35,476 bases of DNA from Gammaproteobacteria bacterium (GCA_003137095.1 PLET01000098.1:1-35476), one strand, 5' to 3'; shown: positions 9,328 through 17,890, numbered from the stretch's first letter. Notes: a model not told the origin generated them from the sequence alone. Program-made: numbers and translations.

Positions 9328-10413
9328 ATGACCCTGTCGCATTTCCCGGAGCAGCAGCCGCTGCTCACCGACGCCGTGATCATCGGTGCCGGTCCGGTCG
9401 GTTTGTTCCAGGTCTTCGAACTCGGCCTGCTCGGCCTCAAGGCGCAGGTGGTCGATTCCTTGGCGCAGCCGGGCGGGCAGTGCACCGAGCTCTATCCGGA
9501 CAAGCCGATCTACGACATTCCCGCCGTACCGGTGTGCACCGGGCGCGAATTGACCGAGCGTCTGCTCGAGCAGATCGCGCCATTCTCACCGGGTCTGCAT
9601 CTGGGGCAGGAGGTCAATCGCGTGCAGCGGCTGGCATCCGGCCGCTTCCTGGTGGGCACCTCCGCCGGCGCGCTGTTCGAAGCGGGCGTGGTGATCATCG
9701 CAGCGGGCGTCGGCGCCTTTCAGGCGCGACGCCTCGATGCCATCGGCGCCGCCGAACTCGAGGGCAGCGCCGTGCATTACCGCGTCAGCGATCCGGCCGC
9801 GTTCGCGGGGCGTGATCTGGTGATCTGCGGCGGCGGTGATTCGGCGCTCGACTGGGCGCTGGCGCTCGCCGACAAGGCACGCAGCCTGGTGCTGGTGCAC
9901 CGGCGCGAGGAGTTTCGCGCCGCCCCGGCCTCGGTCGCCAAGCTGCGGGCGCTGCAGCACGAGGGGCGCGCCGACCTGCTGACGGGCACGGTGCGCGAAC
10001 TCGACACCGCCGGCGGCGGATTGCACGCCGTGCGCGTGCTCTGCGCCGACGGCGTCACGCGGCGCATCGCCGCGGACCAGCTGCTGGTGTTCTTCGGCCT
10101 GCATCCGAAGCTCGGACCCATCGCCGACTGGGGGCTCGAGCTCGAACGCAAGTCGCTGAAGGTCGATACCGCGCGCTTCGAGACCTCATCTCCGGGCATC
10201 TTCGCGGTGGGCGACATCAATGCCTATCCGGGCAAGAAAAAGCTGATTCTGTCCGGCTTTCACGAGGCCGCCCTGGCGGCCTTCGCCGCCAAGGAGCACC
10301 TGTCGCCCGGCGAGAAAGTGCGGCTGCAATACACCACCACCAGCCCCATCATGCACCGCCGCCTCGGCGTCGATGCAGGTCAGGGAGAGGCGCAGTCGCA
10401 GACAGCCGCTTGA
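9328..10413 (+). CDS. Ferredoxin/flavodoxin-NADP reductase, thioredoxin-reductase-like type
   Basis: Flavoenzyme of 361 residues that moves electrons between NADPH and ferredoxin or flavodoxin. FAD-binding GAGPVG at 20-25, [19 protein letters not shown], the NADPH-binding [10 protein letters not shown] at 168-177, HRREEFRA, and [27 protein letters not shown] (in two parts) match the YumC-like FNR family. These resemble thioredoxin reductase but lack its CxxC pair, as here. It follows cysG by 12 bases on the same strand and is probably co-transcribed. A role in feeding electrons to assimilatory sulfite or nitrite reduction is an inference from that position. Confidence 0.9.
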   Translation: MTLSHFPEQQPLLTDAVIIGAGPVGLFQVFELGLLGLKAQVVDSLAQPGGQCTELYPDKPIYDIPAVPVCTGRELTERLLEQIAPFSPGLHLGQEVNRVQRLASGRFLVGTSAGALFEAGVVIIAAGVGAFQARRLDAIGAAELEGSAVHYRVSDPAAFAGRDLVICGGGDSALDWALALADKARSLVLVHRREEFRAAPASVAKLRALQHEGRADLLTGTVRELDTAGGGLHAVRVLCADGVTRRIAADQLLVFFGLHPKLGPIADWGLELERKSLKVDTARFETSSPGIFAVGDINAYPGKKKLILSGFHEAALAAFAAKEHLSPGEKVRLQYTTTSPIMHRRLGVDAGQGEAQSQTAA

Positions 10414-10440
10414 CCTTTGATCCGGAGTGCGCGCTGATGC

Positions 10441-11430
10441 TCAGTGCACGCCGGCGGCCTCGAGAAAGCCGCGCTCGGCGAGCCAGGCGCGGTTGAACAG
10501 CCGCGACTGATACTTGGCCCCGCCGTCGCACAGGATGGTGGCGATGGTGTGCCCGGGTCCCATTTGCCGGGCCAGCAACACCGCCGCAGCAACATTGATG
10601 CCCGCCGTGCTGCCGAGCAGCAGGCCTTCCTGGCGCAGCAGCCGATACACATAGCTTATGGTCTCGGCATCCGCGATGCGCAGCGCATCGTCGATCGGCG
10701 CCCCGGCGAGATTCGCAGTGACGCGCCCGGTGCCGATCCCTTCGGTGATGGAGTTGCCGCCGTCGCTCTTCAGTTCGCCGTCCTTGATGTAGTGATACAG
10801 CGCGCTGCCGGGCGGATCGACCAGCACGATTCTGACGGCGGCGGATTTGGACTTGAGGAATCGCGCCACGCCCGCCAGTGTTCCGCCCGTGCCGGTGGCG
10901 GCGCAGAAGGCGTCCAGCTTGCCGCCGGTGTCGTGCCAGATTTCCGGTCCCGTGGATTCGAAATGCGCATCGCGGTTCGCCGTGTTGTCGAACTGGTTGG
11001 CCCAGACGGCGCCAGGCAGCTCGGAGGCGACGCGTGCCGCGACCTTCTGGTATTGGTTCGGATTGCTGTAGGGCACCGCCGGCACCTTGCGCAGCTCGGC
11101 ACCGAGCGCCTCGACGATCTGGTATTTCTCCGCCGCCTGGTTGTCGGGCATGACGATCACGCATTTGTAGCCGCGGGCGTTGCACACGTGCGCCAGGCCG
11201 ATGCCGGTGTTGCCGGCGGTGCCCTCCACCACGGTGCCGCCGGGTTTGAGCGCACCGCGGCGCTCGGCGTCGAGGACGATCGATTTGGCGGCGCGGTCCT
11301 TCACCGAACCGCCCGGATTCATGAACTCGGCCTTGCCGAGAATCTCGCAGCCGGTCTCCTCGCTCAAGGCATGCAGACGGATCAGCGGGGTATTGCCGAC
11401 GCTGCCCGTGAAGCCCTCGCAGATGCTCAT
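10441..11430 (-). CDS. cysK: Cysteine synthase A (O-acetylserine sulfhydrylase)
   Basis: PLP enzyme of 329 residues that makes cysteine from O-acetylserine and sulfide. The PLP lysine is K44 in NPGGSVKDRA, and the substrate/phosphate loop is EGTAGNTGIGLA (69-80), with VMPDNQAAEK, TGTGGTLAGVARFLK and ILCDGGAKYQSRLFN further on. The TAGNTG version, rather than TSGNTG, marks the subgroup of longer cysteine synthases. GGAAGGA lies just before the ATG. It starts 22 bases after the ChrR-like cupin gene, placing a cysteine biosynthetic gene in an ECF sigma operon. It converges on the NADP reductase with a 27-base gap. Confidence 0.95.
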   Translation of the reverse strand: MSICEGFTGSVGNTPLIRLHALSEETGCEILGKAEFMNPGGSVKDRAAKSIVLDAERRGALKPGGTVVEGTAGNTGIGLAHVCNARGYKCVIVMPDNQAAEKYQIVEALGAELRKVPAVPYSNPNQYQKVAARVASELPGAVWANQFDNTANRDAHFESTGPEIWHDTGGKLDAFCAATGTGGTLAGVARFLKSKSAAVRIVLVDPPGSALYHYIKDGELKSDGGNSITEGIGTGRVTANLAGAPIDDALRIADAETISYVYRLLRQEGLLLGSTAGINVAAAVLLARQMGPGHTIATILCDGGAKYQSRLFNRAWLAERGFLEAAGVH

Positions 11431-11452
11431 CGATCCTTCCCTTGTTGTTGTC

Positions 11453-11941
11453 TCACGCGATTCGAAAGTTTTGCGGCGGCCTTTCCGAACGGATCAGGAG
11501 CAGGGCGCCCGCGGGCGCCCGGATGGGCGCATGCACCGCGCCCGGCTTCGCAACGTGCATGTCGCCGCGCGATAAACGGTGGCTGCCGATGAACACCTCG
11601 CCTTCCAGCACCAGGCATTCCTCCTCCTGGGTGTGTCGATGCCCCACCACCTCGGAGCCCGGCTGCATGCGGATCAGCACGGTTTGATCGTTGCGCTGCG
11701 CATCCATGCGCAGCAGCATGACCTCCACGCCCGGTCCGGCGGCGATCCACTGCATCTGCGACGCGCGTGTCGTCACCGTCCCGGGCGGTGCTTCGTCCCG
11801 GATACGCGCCATGATGCGCGCATGCATCGCCTGCTTGTCGGCCGCCGACGGTTCCGCGGGGGATATCGCCTGCGCCATGCGCTGCAGCGTGGCGGGATCG
11901 AGCACCTCGGACGGCGGTTCGGACTTGGGTCGACTGGCCAT
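11453..11941 (-). CDS. ChrR-like cupin protein, probable anti-sigma factor
   Basis: A 162-residue protein. The N-terminal ~60 residues are helical and polar (ATLQRMAQAISPAEPSAADKQAMHARIMARI), as in anti-sigma regions. The C-terminal half is a cupin with metal ligands visible in GHRHTQEEECLVLEGEV and RGDMHVAKPGAVHAPI. This layout matches ChrR, which holds an ECF sigma factor inactive until singlet oxygen or peroxide acts on it. The HxxxCxxC zinc site of classical ChrR is not visible in the N-terminal region, so the contact with sigma may differ. It overlaps the sigma gene stop (TAATG), and cysK follows. Confidence 0.82.
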   Translation of the reverse strand: MASRPKSEPPSEVLDPATLQRMAQAISPAEPSAADKQAMHARIMARIRDEAPPGTVTTRASQMQWIAAGPGVEVMLLRMDAQRNDQTVLIRMQPGSEVVGHRHTQEEECLVLEGEVFIGSHRLSRGDMHVAKPGAVHAPIRAPAGALLLIRSERPPQNFRIA

Positions 11942-12543
11942 TACGCGTCGATTCTCAGTTCACTCTGCAGTTCGTTGAGCGCGCGGCGCACGTGCGACTT
12001 CACGGTGCCGAGCGGCATGCCGACCGCGTCGGCGATTTCCTGGTGCGTCAATCCCTGGAAAAAGGCCAGCGCGACCAGGTGCCGGCGCTGCGGCGTCAGC
12101 GACTGCAGCGCGCGATGCACTGCGCTGCCGGACTGGAACTGGTCGAGGATCTGTTCCGGATTCGAGCCTTCTCCGCATAGCGATGCCGCAAGCCCCTCCT
12201 GTCGGGCGTCGTCCAGGGACAGCACCTCGCGCCGCTGACGCAACCGATCAATGGCCCGGTTCCTGGCCATGACGGTGAGCCAGGCGATCACGCTGCCCCG
12301 GCTCGGATCGTAGCCGGTCGCGCGCTGCCAGGCACAGGTATACACGTCACAGACCACCTCCTCCGCATCCTCCTTCGAACGCAGCATACAGCGCGCGATG
12401 CCGAACACGTGAGCCACCGTGCGTTGGTAGAGCGTCGACAGGGCTGACTGGTCGCCACGGATCATGGCGCCCACCAACGGTTCGAGATCCGCGCTTTCCC
12501 CCGGCGCAGCGAACGGCGTTCGCATTTCAGATGTCACCTGCAT
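11941..12543 (-). CDS. ECF-type RNA polymerase sigma factor
   Basis: A 200-residue sigma-70 family factor with only regions 2 and 4. Region 2 is LYQRTVAHVFGIARCML...DAEEVVCDVYTCAWQ...SVIAWLTVMARNRAIDRLRQRR; region 4 is SLTPQRRHLVALAFFQ followed by the helix-turn-helix LTHQEIADAVGMPLGTVKSHVRRAL. I start at the ATG at 12543, which has AAGGGG ten bases upstream; 12579 is a longer alternative. It is the first gene of sigma-cupin-cysK. The pairing with a ChrR-like cupin suggests an oxidative-stress response, and autoregulation is usual in such families, but the target promoter was not identified. Confidence 0.93.
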   Translation of the reverse strand: MQVTSEMRTPFAAPGESADLEPLVGAMIRGDQSALSTLYQRTVAHVFGIARCMLRSKEDAEEVVCDVYTCAWQRATGYDPSRGSVIAWLTVMARNRAIDRLRQRREVLSLDDARQEGLAASLCGEGSNPEQILDQFQSGSAVHRALQSLTPQRRHLVALAFFQGLTHQEIADAVGMPLGTVKSHVRRALNELQSELRIDA

Positions 12544-12922
12544 GGCGCACCAGCCCCTTCGTTTGGATATTCCAGTCATTCGACCGGGGTGGCGGGTCGG
12601 ATTCAGCGCGCCAAAGCGCAGCGGCGATAAAATAATCCCCGGACATGCCGGGGATTTGAGTGGAACAGGTGATCAGGAATTACCTTACACGTCCATCATT
12701 GGCCGATGCGCGGCAAAAAGGCGCCTCTAGGCTCGGCCTTCTTCGATTTCTGTGCTGTTGCGACTAAGTAACGACAGAAATGCTTTAGGGAATGGATGCA
12801 CGACCCAGATCCTAGCAGTTACATCTGATAAATCCAATAGTTGTAGCGAACAAGTAGAAATCACTCACACTATGAACATTATGTCGCCAATTGATGACAG
12901 TCGTACAACAGGAGAAACCGGC
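12544..12922. promoter_or_regulatory. 379-base divergent non-coding region with a perfect hairpin palindrome
   Basis: Separates the ECF sigma operon (minus) from the glyoxalase gene (plus). AATCCCCGG at 12634-12642 and CCGGGGATT at 12648-12656 form a perfect nine-base inverted repeat with loop ACATG. No gene ends here, so it is more likely an operator or leader hairpin of the sigma operon than a terminator. The stretch after about 12760 is noticeably AT-richer than its surroundings. No gene with a ribosome site was found in the gap. Confidence 0.4.
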
Positions 12923-13342
12923 ATGAAATATCTGCACACCATGGTCAGGGTGACAGACATCGGGCAATCGCTCGCGTTCTATCGGGACGCGCTCGGACTC
13001 ATCGAAATGTCGCGCCGGGACCATGACAAGGGGCGCTACACCCTGGTGTTCCTGGCGGCGCCGGGCGACGGCGCGGCGCAGGTGGAACTCACCCACAACT
13101 GGGATCCGGAAGCCTACGCCGGCGGCCGCAATTTCGGGCATCTTGCCTACGAAGTCGACGACATCTATGCGACCTGCAGACGCCTGATGGATCACGGCGT
13201 GACGATCAATCGCCCGCCGCGCGACGGCCGCATGGCCTTCGTCAGATCGCCCGACGGCATTTCGATCGAGCTGCTGCAGAAGAAGCCGGCGCTAGCGCCG
13301 GCCGAACCGTGGCTTTCGATGCCGAACACCGGCGCCTGGTAG
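12923..13342 (+). CDS. gloA: Glyoxalase I (lactoylglutathione lyase) family protein
   Basis: A 139-residue vicinal-oxygen-chelate protein. Typical GloA stretches are visible: [26 protein letters not shown] with the metal-ligand histidine H5, 'YTLVFLAAP', QVELTHNWD (Glu ligand), [15 protein letters not shown] (His ligand) and [15 protein letters not shown] (Glu ligand). GloA converts the hemithioacetal of methylglyoxal and glutathione to lactoylglutathione. Nickel/zinc dependence cannot be decided here. The start at 12923 is fixed by AGGAG nine bases upstream, although the frame stays open to 12752. It stands alone and converges on the acetolactate synthase gene. Confidence 0.92.
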   Translation: MKYLHTMVRVTDIGQSLAFYRDALGLIEMSRRDHDKGRYTLVFLAAPGDGAAQVELTHNWDPEAYAGGRNFGHLAYEVDDIYATCRRLMDHGVTINRPPRDGRMAFVRSPDGISIELLQKKPALAPAEPWLSMPNTGAW

Positions 13343-13348
13343 GCGCCG
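13330..13348. terminator. Hairpin at the convergent gloA/ilvB ends, possible terminator
   Basis: CGGCGCC at 13330-13336 pairs with GGCGCCG at 13342-13348 across the loop TGGTA, which includes the gloA stop codon. It lies in the tight convergent junction with the acetolactate synthase gene. No T tract follows, so the call is weak. Confidence 0.3.
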
Positions 13349-13355
13349 CCGGCCT

Positions 13356-15173
13356 TCAGAACATCTCGGAGGCGTCCGGCGCCTTGATCTGCACAGGGGT
13401 GCGCGATGGAATGTGATCGCCCGTGATCATCTCGTCGTAGGCCTGCCCGGGACCGACCATCGGGTAGACGCCGGCGTCCGGATCGATCAACACCTCGAGG
13501 AAGGCCGGCCCCTTGAACCCGATGAATTCGCGGATGACCCGCGGCACCTCGGCCTTGTCGGCGAGGCGCACCGCATATTTGAAGCCGTCGGCCTGCGCTG
13601 CCTTGACGAAATCCTTGGTGTGCAGGCTCTTGTCACTGGCGGACAGGCGCCCCTTGAAGAACAGCTTCTGCCACTGCTTGACCATGCCGTCGCCGAAATT
13701 GTTGAGCACCACCACCTTGACCGGCAGGTCGTACGTGGTCACGGTCTCGAGCTCGCCGAGGTTCATGCGGATGCTGGCGTCGCCGTCGATGTCGATGACC
13801 AGCCGGTCGCGCGCCGCGAATTGCGCGCCGACCGCCGCCGGCAGGCCGAATCCCATGGTGCCCATGCTGCCAGAGGTGAGCCAAAGGCGCGGGCTGCGGA
13901 AGTCGAAATACTGCGCGGCCCACATCTGATGCTGGCCGACGCCGGTGCTGATGATGGCCTCGCCGCGGGTGAGACGGTTGATTTCCTCGATCACGTAATT
14001 CGGCTGGATCAGCGCGCTGTCACGATCGTAGTTCATGGCGTACTTGCGCCGCAGGGCATCGCAGGCCGCGATCCAGGCCGACCAATCGCGCTTGAAACCG
14101 CTGCGCCGGCCATGCTCCAGCAGCGCGAGCAGCGCCTCCGGCATCAGACCCACGTGGCTCCAGTTGACCGCCTTGACCTTGTTGATCTCCGACGCGTCGA
14201 TATCGAGATGGGCGATGAATCTGGCATTGCCGGCGAACTTGGCGGGATTGCCCGCGACCCGGTCGTCGAAGCGCGCACCGATCGCGATCAGGCAATCGCA
14301 ATCATCCACCGCATAATTCGCGTATGCCGCGCCGTGCATGCCGAGCATGCGCATCGACAGCTCATCGGTGGTGTCGACGGCGCCGATGCCCATCAGGGTG
14401 GTGACCACGGGGATGCGCAATTCCCGTGAAAAGTCCCGCAGGGCGGCGGCGGCATTGGCGTTGATCACGCCGCCGCCGGCATAGATGAGCGGGCGCTGCG
14501 CGGCCGCCAATCCGGCGAAGAAGTCCACACAGGCGGCCGGCGGCAGCTTGTTCGCACCGAGTCGGCTCATGCGCTGGCGGTAGCCGGGCACCGGCAATTG
14601 TCCGGAGCCTTGGAACACGCCCTGCCAATTCTGCACGTCCTTCGGAACATCGAGCACCACCGGGCCCGGCCGGCCGGTGCGTGCGATTTCGAAGGCGGTC
14701 CGCACGGTGGCCTCCAGCTTGGCCGGGTCCGTGACCAGGAACACGTGCTTGGCAACCGCCCCCATGATGCTGGGCACCGGCGCCTCCTGGAAGGCATCGG
14801 TGCCGATCGCCGTGGTCGGCACCTGCCCGCAGATGACGACGATGGGCACCGAATCCGCCATGCAGTCGCGCACCGGTGTCACCGTGTTGGTGGCGCCGGG
14901 CCCGGAGGTGACCAGCGCCACGCCCACGCGTCCACTCGCCCGCGCGTAGCCTGCCGCCATGAAGCCGGCGCCCTGTTCGTTCGCCGGCACGATCAGCGGC
15001 ATCGACTGGCCGTGTTGCTGGTTGTAGCGGAACACCGCGTCGTAGATCGGCAGGATGGCGCCGCCGCTGTAGCCGAAGACGAGATCCACGCCCTCGTCGG
15101 CCAGCACCTGCACCAGCATTTCCGCCCCCGTCATGCCGGCGCCGGCCAGCGGATGTGCGGCACTGTTTATCAT
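13356..15173 (-). CDS. ilvB: Acetolactate synthase large (catalytic) subunit
   Basis: First enzyme of branched-chain amino acid synthesis, a ThDP/FAD enzyme of 605 residues condensing two pyruvates, or pyruvate with 2-oxobutyrate. Domains in order: pyrimidine-binding (TGAEMLVQVLADEGVDLVFGYSGG; catalytic Glu in VPANEQGAGFMAAGYARA), central FAD-binding (to ~370), and C-terminal ThDP/Mg site at IDGDASIRMNLGELET. The ATG at 15173 is chosen; a GTG at 15191 would add six residues, and neither has a strong ribosome site. The regulatory subunit gene lies divergently 81 bases away. Biosynthetic rather than catabolic type is supported by the presence of that subunit and the FAD domain. Confidence 0.95.
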   Translation of the reverse strand: MINSAAHPLAGAGMTGAEMLVQVLADEGVDLVFGYSGGAILPIYDAVFRYNQQHGQSMPLIVPANEQGAGFMAAGYARASGRVGVALVTSGPGATNTVTPVRDCMADSVPIVVICGQVPTTAIGTDAFQEAPVPSIMGAVAKHVFLVTDPAKLEATVRTAFEIARTGRPGPVVLDVPKDVQNWQGVFQGSGQLPVPGYRQRMSRLGANKLPPAACVDFFAGLAAAQRPLIYAGGGVINANAAAALRDFSRELRIPVVTTLMGIGAVDTTDELSMRMLGMHGAAYANYAVDDCDCLIAIGARFDDRVAGNPAKFAGNARFIAHLDIDASEINKVKAVNWSHVGLMPEALLALLEHGRRSGFKRDWSAWIAACDALRRKYAMNYDRDSALIQPNYVIEEINRLTRGEAIISTGVGQHQMWAAQYFDFRSPRLWLTSGSMGTMGFGLPAAVGAQFAARDRLVIDIDGDASIRMNLGELETVTTYDLPVKVVVLNNFGDGMVKQWQKLFFKGRLSASDKSLHTKDFVKAAQADGFKYAVRLADKAEVPRVIREFIGFKGPAFLEVLIDPDAGVYPMVGPGQAYDEMITGDHIPSRTPVQIKAPDASEMF

Positions 15174-15254
15174 GTCGTAACGGTCTTTCACGGCCGCAGA
15201 CTAGCAGTTCTCGCCCTGGCGCCCAAGTGCCGCACTCCTTTATCCTAGCCGGCC
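15174..15254. promoter_or_regulatory. Short divergent ilvB/ilvH promoter region
   Basis: Only 81 bases separate the two start codons of the acetolactate synthase subunits, so both promoters and leaders must overlap or nearly so. I see no leader-peptide run of branched-chain codons or attenuator hairpin, and no confident -35/-10 pair. Confidence 0.4.
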
Positions 15255-15755
15255 ATGCGCCACCTCATCGCCATTCTCCTGCAAAACGAAGCCGGCGCGC
15301 TTACCCGCGTCACCGGGCTGTTCTCCAGCCGTGGCTACAACATCGAATCCCTGTCGGTGGCTCCCACCAATGATCCCACCGTGTCGCGCATCACCCTGGT
15401 CACCGTGGGCTCCGATGCGGTGATCGCGCAGATCAACGCCCAGCTGCTCAAGCTGGTGGATGTGGTGGCCGTGGAGGACATGACGAGCGGCGATCATCTC
15501 GCGCGAGAATTGATGCTGGTCAAGCTGCAGATGGCCGCGGATCACGTCGAACCCGTCAGCGCGCTGCTGCGCAGGGCGGGCGGCAGGGTGCTGTCTGCCA
15601 ATCCGTCGAGCTATATCATCGAGCTCACCAGCACCGAGGCCGAGATCGGCGAGTTCATCGCCGCTGTCGGGGCCTTCGGCGAGATCGTCGAAGTGGTGCG
15701 CAGCGGCGTACTCGGCATCTCACGCGCCAATCCGCGTCTGCACGCCGTGCGATGA
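15255..15755 (+). CDS. ilvH: Acetolactate synthase small (regulatory) subunit
   Basis: A 166-residue regulatory subunit that stimulates the catalytic subunit and confers valine feedback. The N-terminal ACT domain is clear: MRHLIAILLQNEAGALTRV followed by GLFSSRGYNIESLSVAPTND, with the GALTRV/RGYNIESL valine-site region intact. The C-terminal ALS_ss_C domain follows from about residue 85 (ELMLVKLQM, SSYIIELTSTEAEIGEFI, EVVRSGVLGISR). Length matches IlvH (~163). It is transcribed away from ilvB instead of following it in an operon. The start is the ATG at 15255. Confidence 0.95.
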   Translation: MRHLIAILLQNEAGALTRVTGLFSSRGYNIESLSVAPTNDPTVSRITLVTVGSDAVIAQINAQLLKLVDVVAVEDMTSGDHLARELMLVKLQMAADHVEPVSALLRRAGGRVLSANPSSYIIELTSTEAEIGEFIAAVGAFGEIVEVVRSGVLGISRANPRLHAVR

Positions 15756-15835
15756 TGGCCCGCCCGACGGCGCGCGCCAGGGGTGCGTCTGCCGGCTACA
15801 ATATGTCAATGCCGCCCGAGGTTTGAATCAACGCC

Positions 15836-16357
15836 ATGACCGAACTCGAATTGAAGCCCGAACACGCCGCAGACCCGGACACCCGCCGCGTCGGCATCCT
15901 CGTCGGCGTCGTGGGTATTTTTCTGTCGGTGGTCACCATCGCCTCGCATCGCGCGCACACCGACGCGGTGATACGGCGCACCGAGTCGAACGACCAGTGG
16001 ACCTATTATCAGGCCAAGAAGACCCGCGAGAACACCGACGAGGTGGCCCTGACGCTGCTGCAGACGCTGACGGTGGATCCGGTCAAACTGCAGGCGCCGC
16101 AGCACAAGCTCGAGGCCGATCGGGAGCGCTACGCCGGCGAAGCCAAGGACATCCAGAAGGACGCCCGGGCAAAGGATGAGGAGACCGCCCTCGAAGAGCG
16201 GCGCGCGCTGCGCTTCGACATCGGGGAGGGTCTGCTGGAACTCGGCCTGGTGCTGTGCTCGCTGTATTTTCTCGCGCGCAAGAGCTTTTTTCCGATCCTC
16301 GGCGTGCTCGCCGGATTCGCCGGCACCGTGATGGGACTGTGGGGATTTCTGCTTTGA
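15836..16357 (+). CDS. DUF4337-like membrane protein
   Basis: A 173-residue protein with an N-terminal transmembrane helix (GILVGVVGIFLSVVTIA), a central polar coiled-coil-like region (NDQWTYYQAKKTRENTDEV ... KLEADRERYAGEAKDIQKDA) and two C-terminal helices (LLELGLVLCSLYFLA and ILGVLAGFAGTVMGLWGF). This pattern matches the DUF4337 family, whose function is not known. The end overlaps the next start codon (TTGA at 16354-16357), so the pair is coupled. TACAAT at 15797-15802 could be a -10 but lacks a clear -35. Confidence 0.78.
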   Translation: MTELELKPEHAADPDTRRVGILVGVVGIFLSVVTIASHRAHTDAVIRRTESNDQWTYYQAKKTRENTDEVALTLLQTLTVDPVKLQAPQHKLEADRERYAGEAKDIQKDARAKDEETALEERRALRFDIGEGLLELGLVLCSLYFLARKSFFPILGVLAGFAGTVMGLWGFLL

Positions 16358-16878
16358 AGAACGCCGCGGGCGCCTGCGCGCTCGCCTGCCTGGCGGCTCT
16401 CGCGTCGGCGGCGACCGCGCACGCGGCGGCGTCCGCTGCCGCATCGCCCGACGCGGCAGCGCCGGCTGCCCCGCCCACAGCGCGGGTGGAAGCCCGTTCC
16501 GCGCATTTCCTGGCGGTGGGTTTGGTGCACGGCGAGGTGATGAACGTTCACCTGAGCCGCCTGTTGGACAATGCGCCGGTGCCCGACGCCACGCTCACCC
16601 TCGGCCTGCGGGGCAGCACGCATGCCGCCACGGCCGAGGCCGACGGCAGCTATTCCGTACACGCGGCGGATCTGGCCCTGCCGGGATCCGCCACGGTGGT
16701 GTTCATCCTGGCGCAGGGAGCCGTGCAAGAGCGGCTGCAAGGCACCCTGCAGATCGCCGGCACGCCGGTCGATGAAACGCCGAGGAGCGCCGCCCGTCAA
16801 TACGGATGGTGGGTGCTGAATTTCGCCGTGTGCATCGGCTTCCTGGTTCTCTGGTCGCGGCGCAAAAAGGCCGATTGA
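16354..16878 (+). CDS. Exported protein with C-terminal membrane anchor, function unknown
   Basis: A 174-residue protein with a signal peptide (ALACLAALASAATAHA), an Ala/Pro-rich linker, a domain of about 100 residues that looks like a beta-sandwich (FLAVGLVHGEVMNVHLSRL, ATLTLGLRGSTHAATAEADG) and a C-terminal helix followed by RRKKAD, so it is anchored to the inner membrane and faces the periplasm. I do not recognise the family. The TTG at 16354 is chosen because it overlaps the stop of the preceding gene and directly precedes the basic and hydrophobic signal; a 16255 start would begin inside the upstream gene. It converges on hypE with a four-base gap. Confidence 0.7.
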   Translation: MKNAAGACALACLAALASAATAHAAASAAASPDAAAPAAPPTARVEARSAHFLAVGLVHGEVMNVHLSRLLDNAPVPDATLTLGLRGSTHAATAEADGSYSVHAADLALPGSATVVFILAQGAVQERLQGTLQIAGTPVDETPRSAARQYGWWVLNFAVCIGFLVLWSRRKKAD

Positions 16879-16882
16879 GCGA

Positions 16883-17890
16883 TCAGCAGATCCGCGGCAG
16901 TGGATCGTCCTGCAATTCATCGAGAGCACGCTGTCCGCCGAATGCGGTGTCCAGGATCACCTGCGCCGATCCGCGGGTGAATTGCCCGATCAGCGCGGCC
17001 TGCGGGGCCACCGCCCGCAGCGCATGCAATGCCTGGTCGGCCGCATCCGCAGCGACCACGGCCACCAGCCGTCCCTCGCAGGCGAGGTAAAGCGGATCGA
17101 AGCCGAGCAGCTCGCACACCGATTGCACAGCCTCGTTGACGGGAATGCGCTCCTCGGACAAAGACAACGTCAGACCCGTCGCGCCGGCGAGCTCATGGGC
17201 AACCGTCGCAAGACCGCCGCGGGTGGGATCACGCATGAAGCGCAGACCCGGCACCCGCAAGAGCGCCTGCGCCGCCGGCAGCACGCTGGCGCTGTCGGAA
17301 CGCAAATCCCCCTGCAGGCCGAATTCCTGGCGGGCCAGCAGGACCGCGGCGCCGTGGTCGCCGACGGGGCCGCTCACCAGGATGCGATCGCCGGCGCGCA
17401 CATCGGCCATCGCGAGGCGGGTGCCGCGCCGTCGAAAGCCGATGCCCGTGGCGGCCAGGTACATGCCGTCACAGTCGCCGCGCCCGAGGACCTTCGTGTC
17501 GCCGGCAACCACCGCCACGCCGCAATCCTGCGCCGCCGCCGCCAGCGCGCCGATCACCCGGCGCAATGTCGCGATCTCCAGACCCTCCTCCAGGAACACG
17601 CTCAGGGTCAAAAAGCGCGGCACGGCGCCGCTGACCGCAATGTCGTTGACCGTGCCGTGCACCGCCAGCGATCCGATGTTGCCGCCCGGAAACTCGAGCG
17701 GCTTGACCGTGAAGCCGTCCGTGGTGACGACGAGCTCGCGGTCTGCGGGCAACGGCAATGGCACGGCATCCGCACCGATGTCGAGCTGTGGATTGGACAA
17801 CGCCGGCAGGAACAATCCCTCGATCAGCTCGCGCATCATGCGTCCGCCATTGCCGTGTCCGAGGCTGATGTGGGTGTCGCGAACGCTCAA
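16883..17890 (-). CDS. hypE: Hydrogenase maturation protein HypE
   Basis: Dehydrates the carbamoyl group passed from HypF to a C-terminal cysteine, giving the thiocyanate that supplies CN- ligands for the NiFe site. The 335-residue protein has the AIR-synthase-like fold: SLGHGNGGRMM, VTTDGFTVKPLEFPGGNIG, VAGDTKVLGRGDCDGMY, MRDPTRGGLATVAHEL, and it ends in the required PRIC with the carbamoylated cysteine last. No ATG lies near the expected N-terminus; a TTG at 17890 overlapping the hypF stop (TTGA) gives the normal start. It is the last gene of hypABCDXFE. Confidence 0.95.
   Translation of the reverse strand: MSVRDTHISLGHGNGGRMMRELIEGLFLPALSNPQLDIGADAVPLPLPADRELVVTTDGFTVKPLEFPGGNIGSLAVHGTVNDIAVSGAVPRFLTLSVFLEEGLEIATLRRVIGALAAAAQDCGVAVVAGDTKVLGRGDCDGMYLAATGIGFRRRGTRLAMADVRAGDRILVSGPVGDHGAAVLLARQEFGLQGDLRSDSASVLPAAQALLRVPGLRFMRDPTRGGLATVAHELAGATGLTLSLSEERIPVNEAVQSVCELLGFDPLYLACEGRLVAVVAADAADQALHALRAVAPQAALIGQFTRGSAQVILDTAFGGQRALDELQDDPLPRIC

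Noticed and set aside
8358-9815. 485-residue plus-strand frame across the cysG/FNR junction
   Set aside because: Out-of-frame with two well-supported enzymes and composed largely of Arg/Gly/Ala.
12752-12922. N-terminal extension of the glyoxalase gene
   Set aside because: The frame is open, but AGGAG directly precedes the internal ATG at 12923, which starts the conserved domain.
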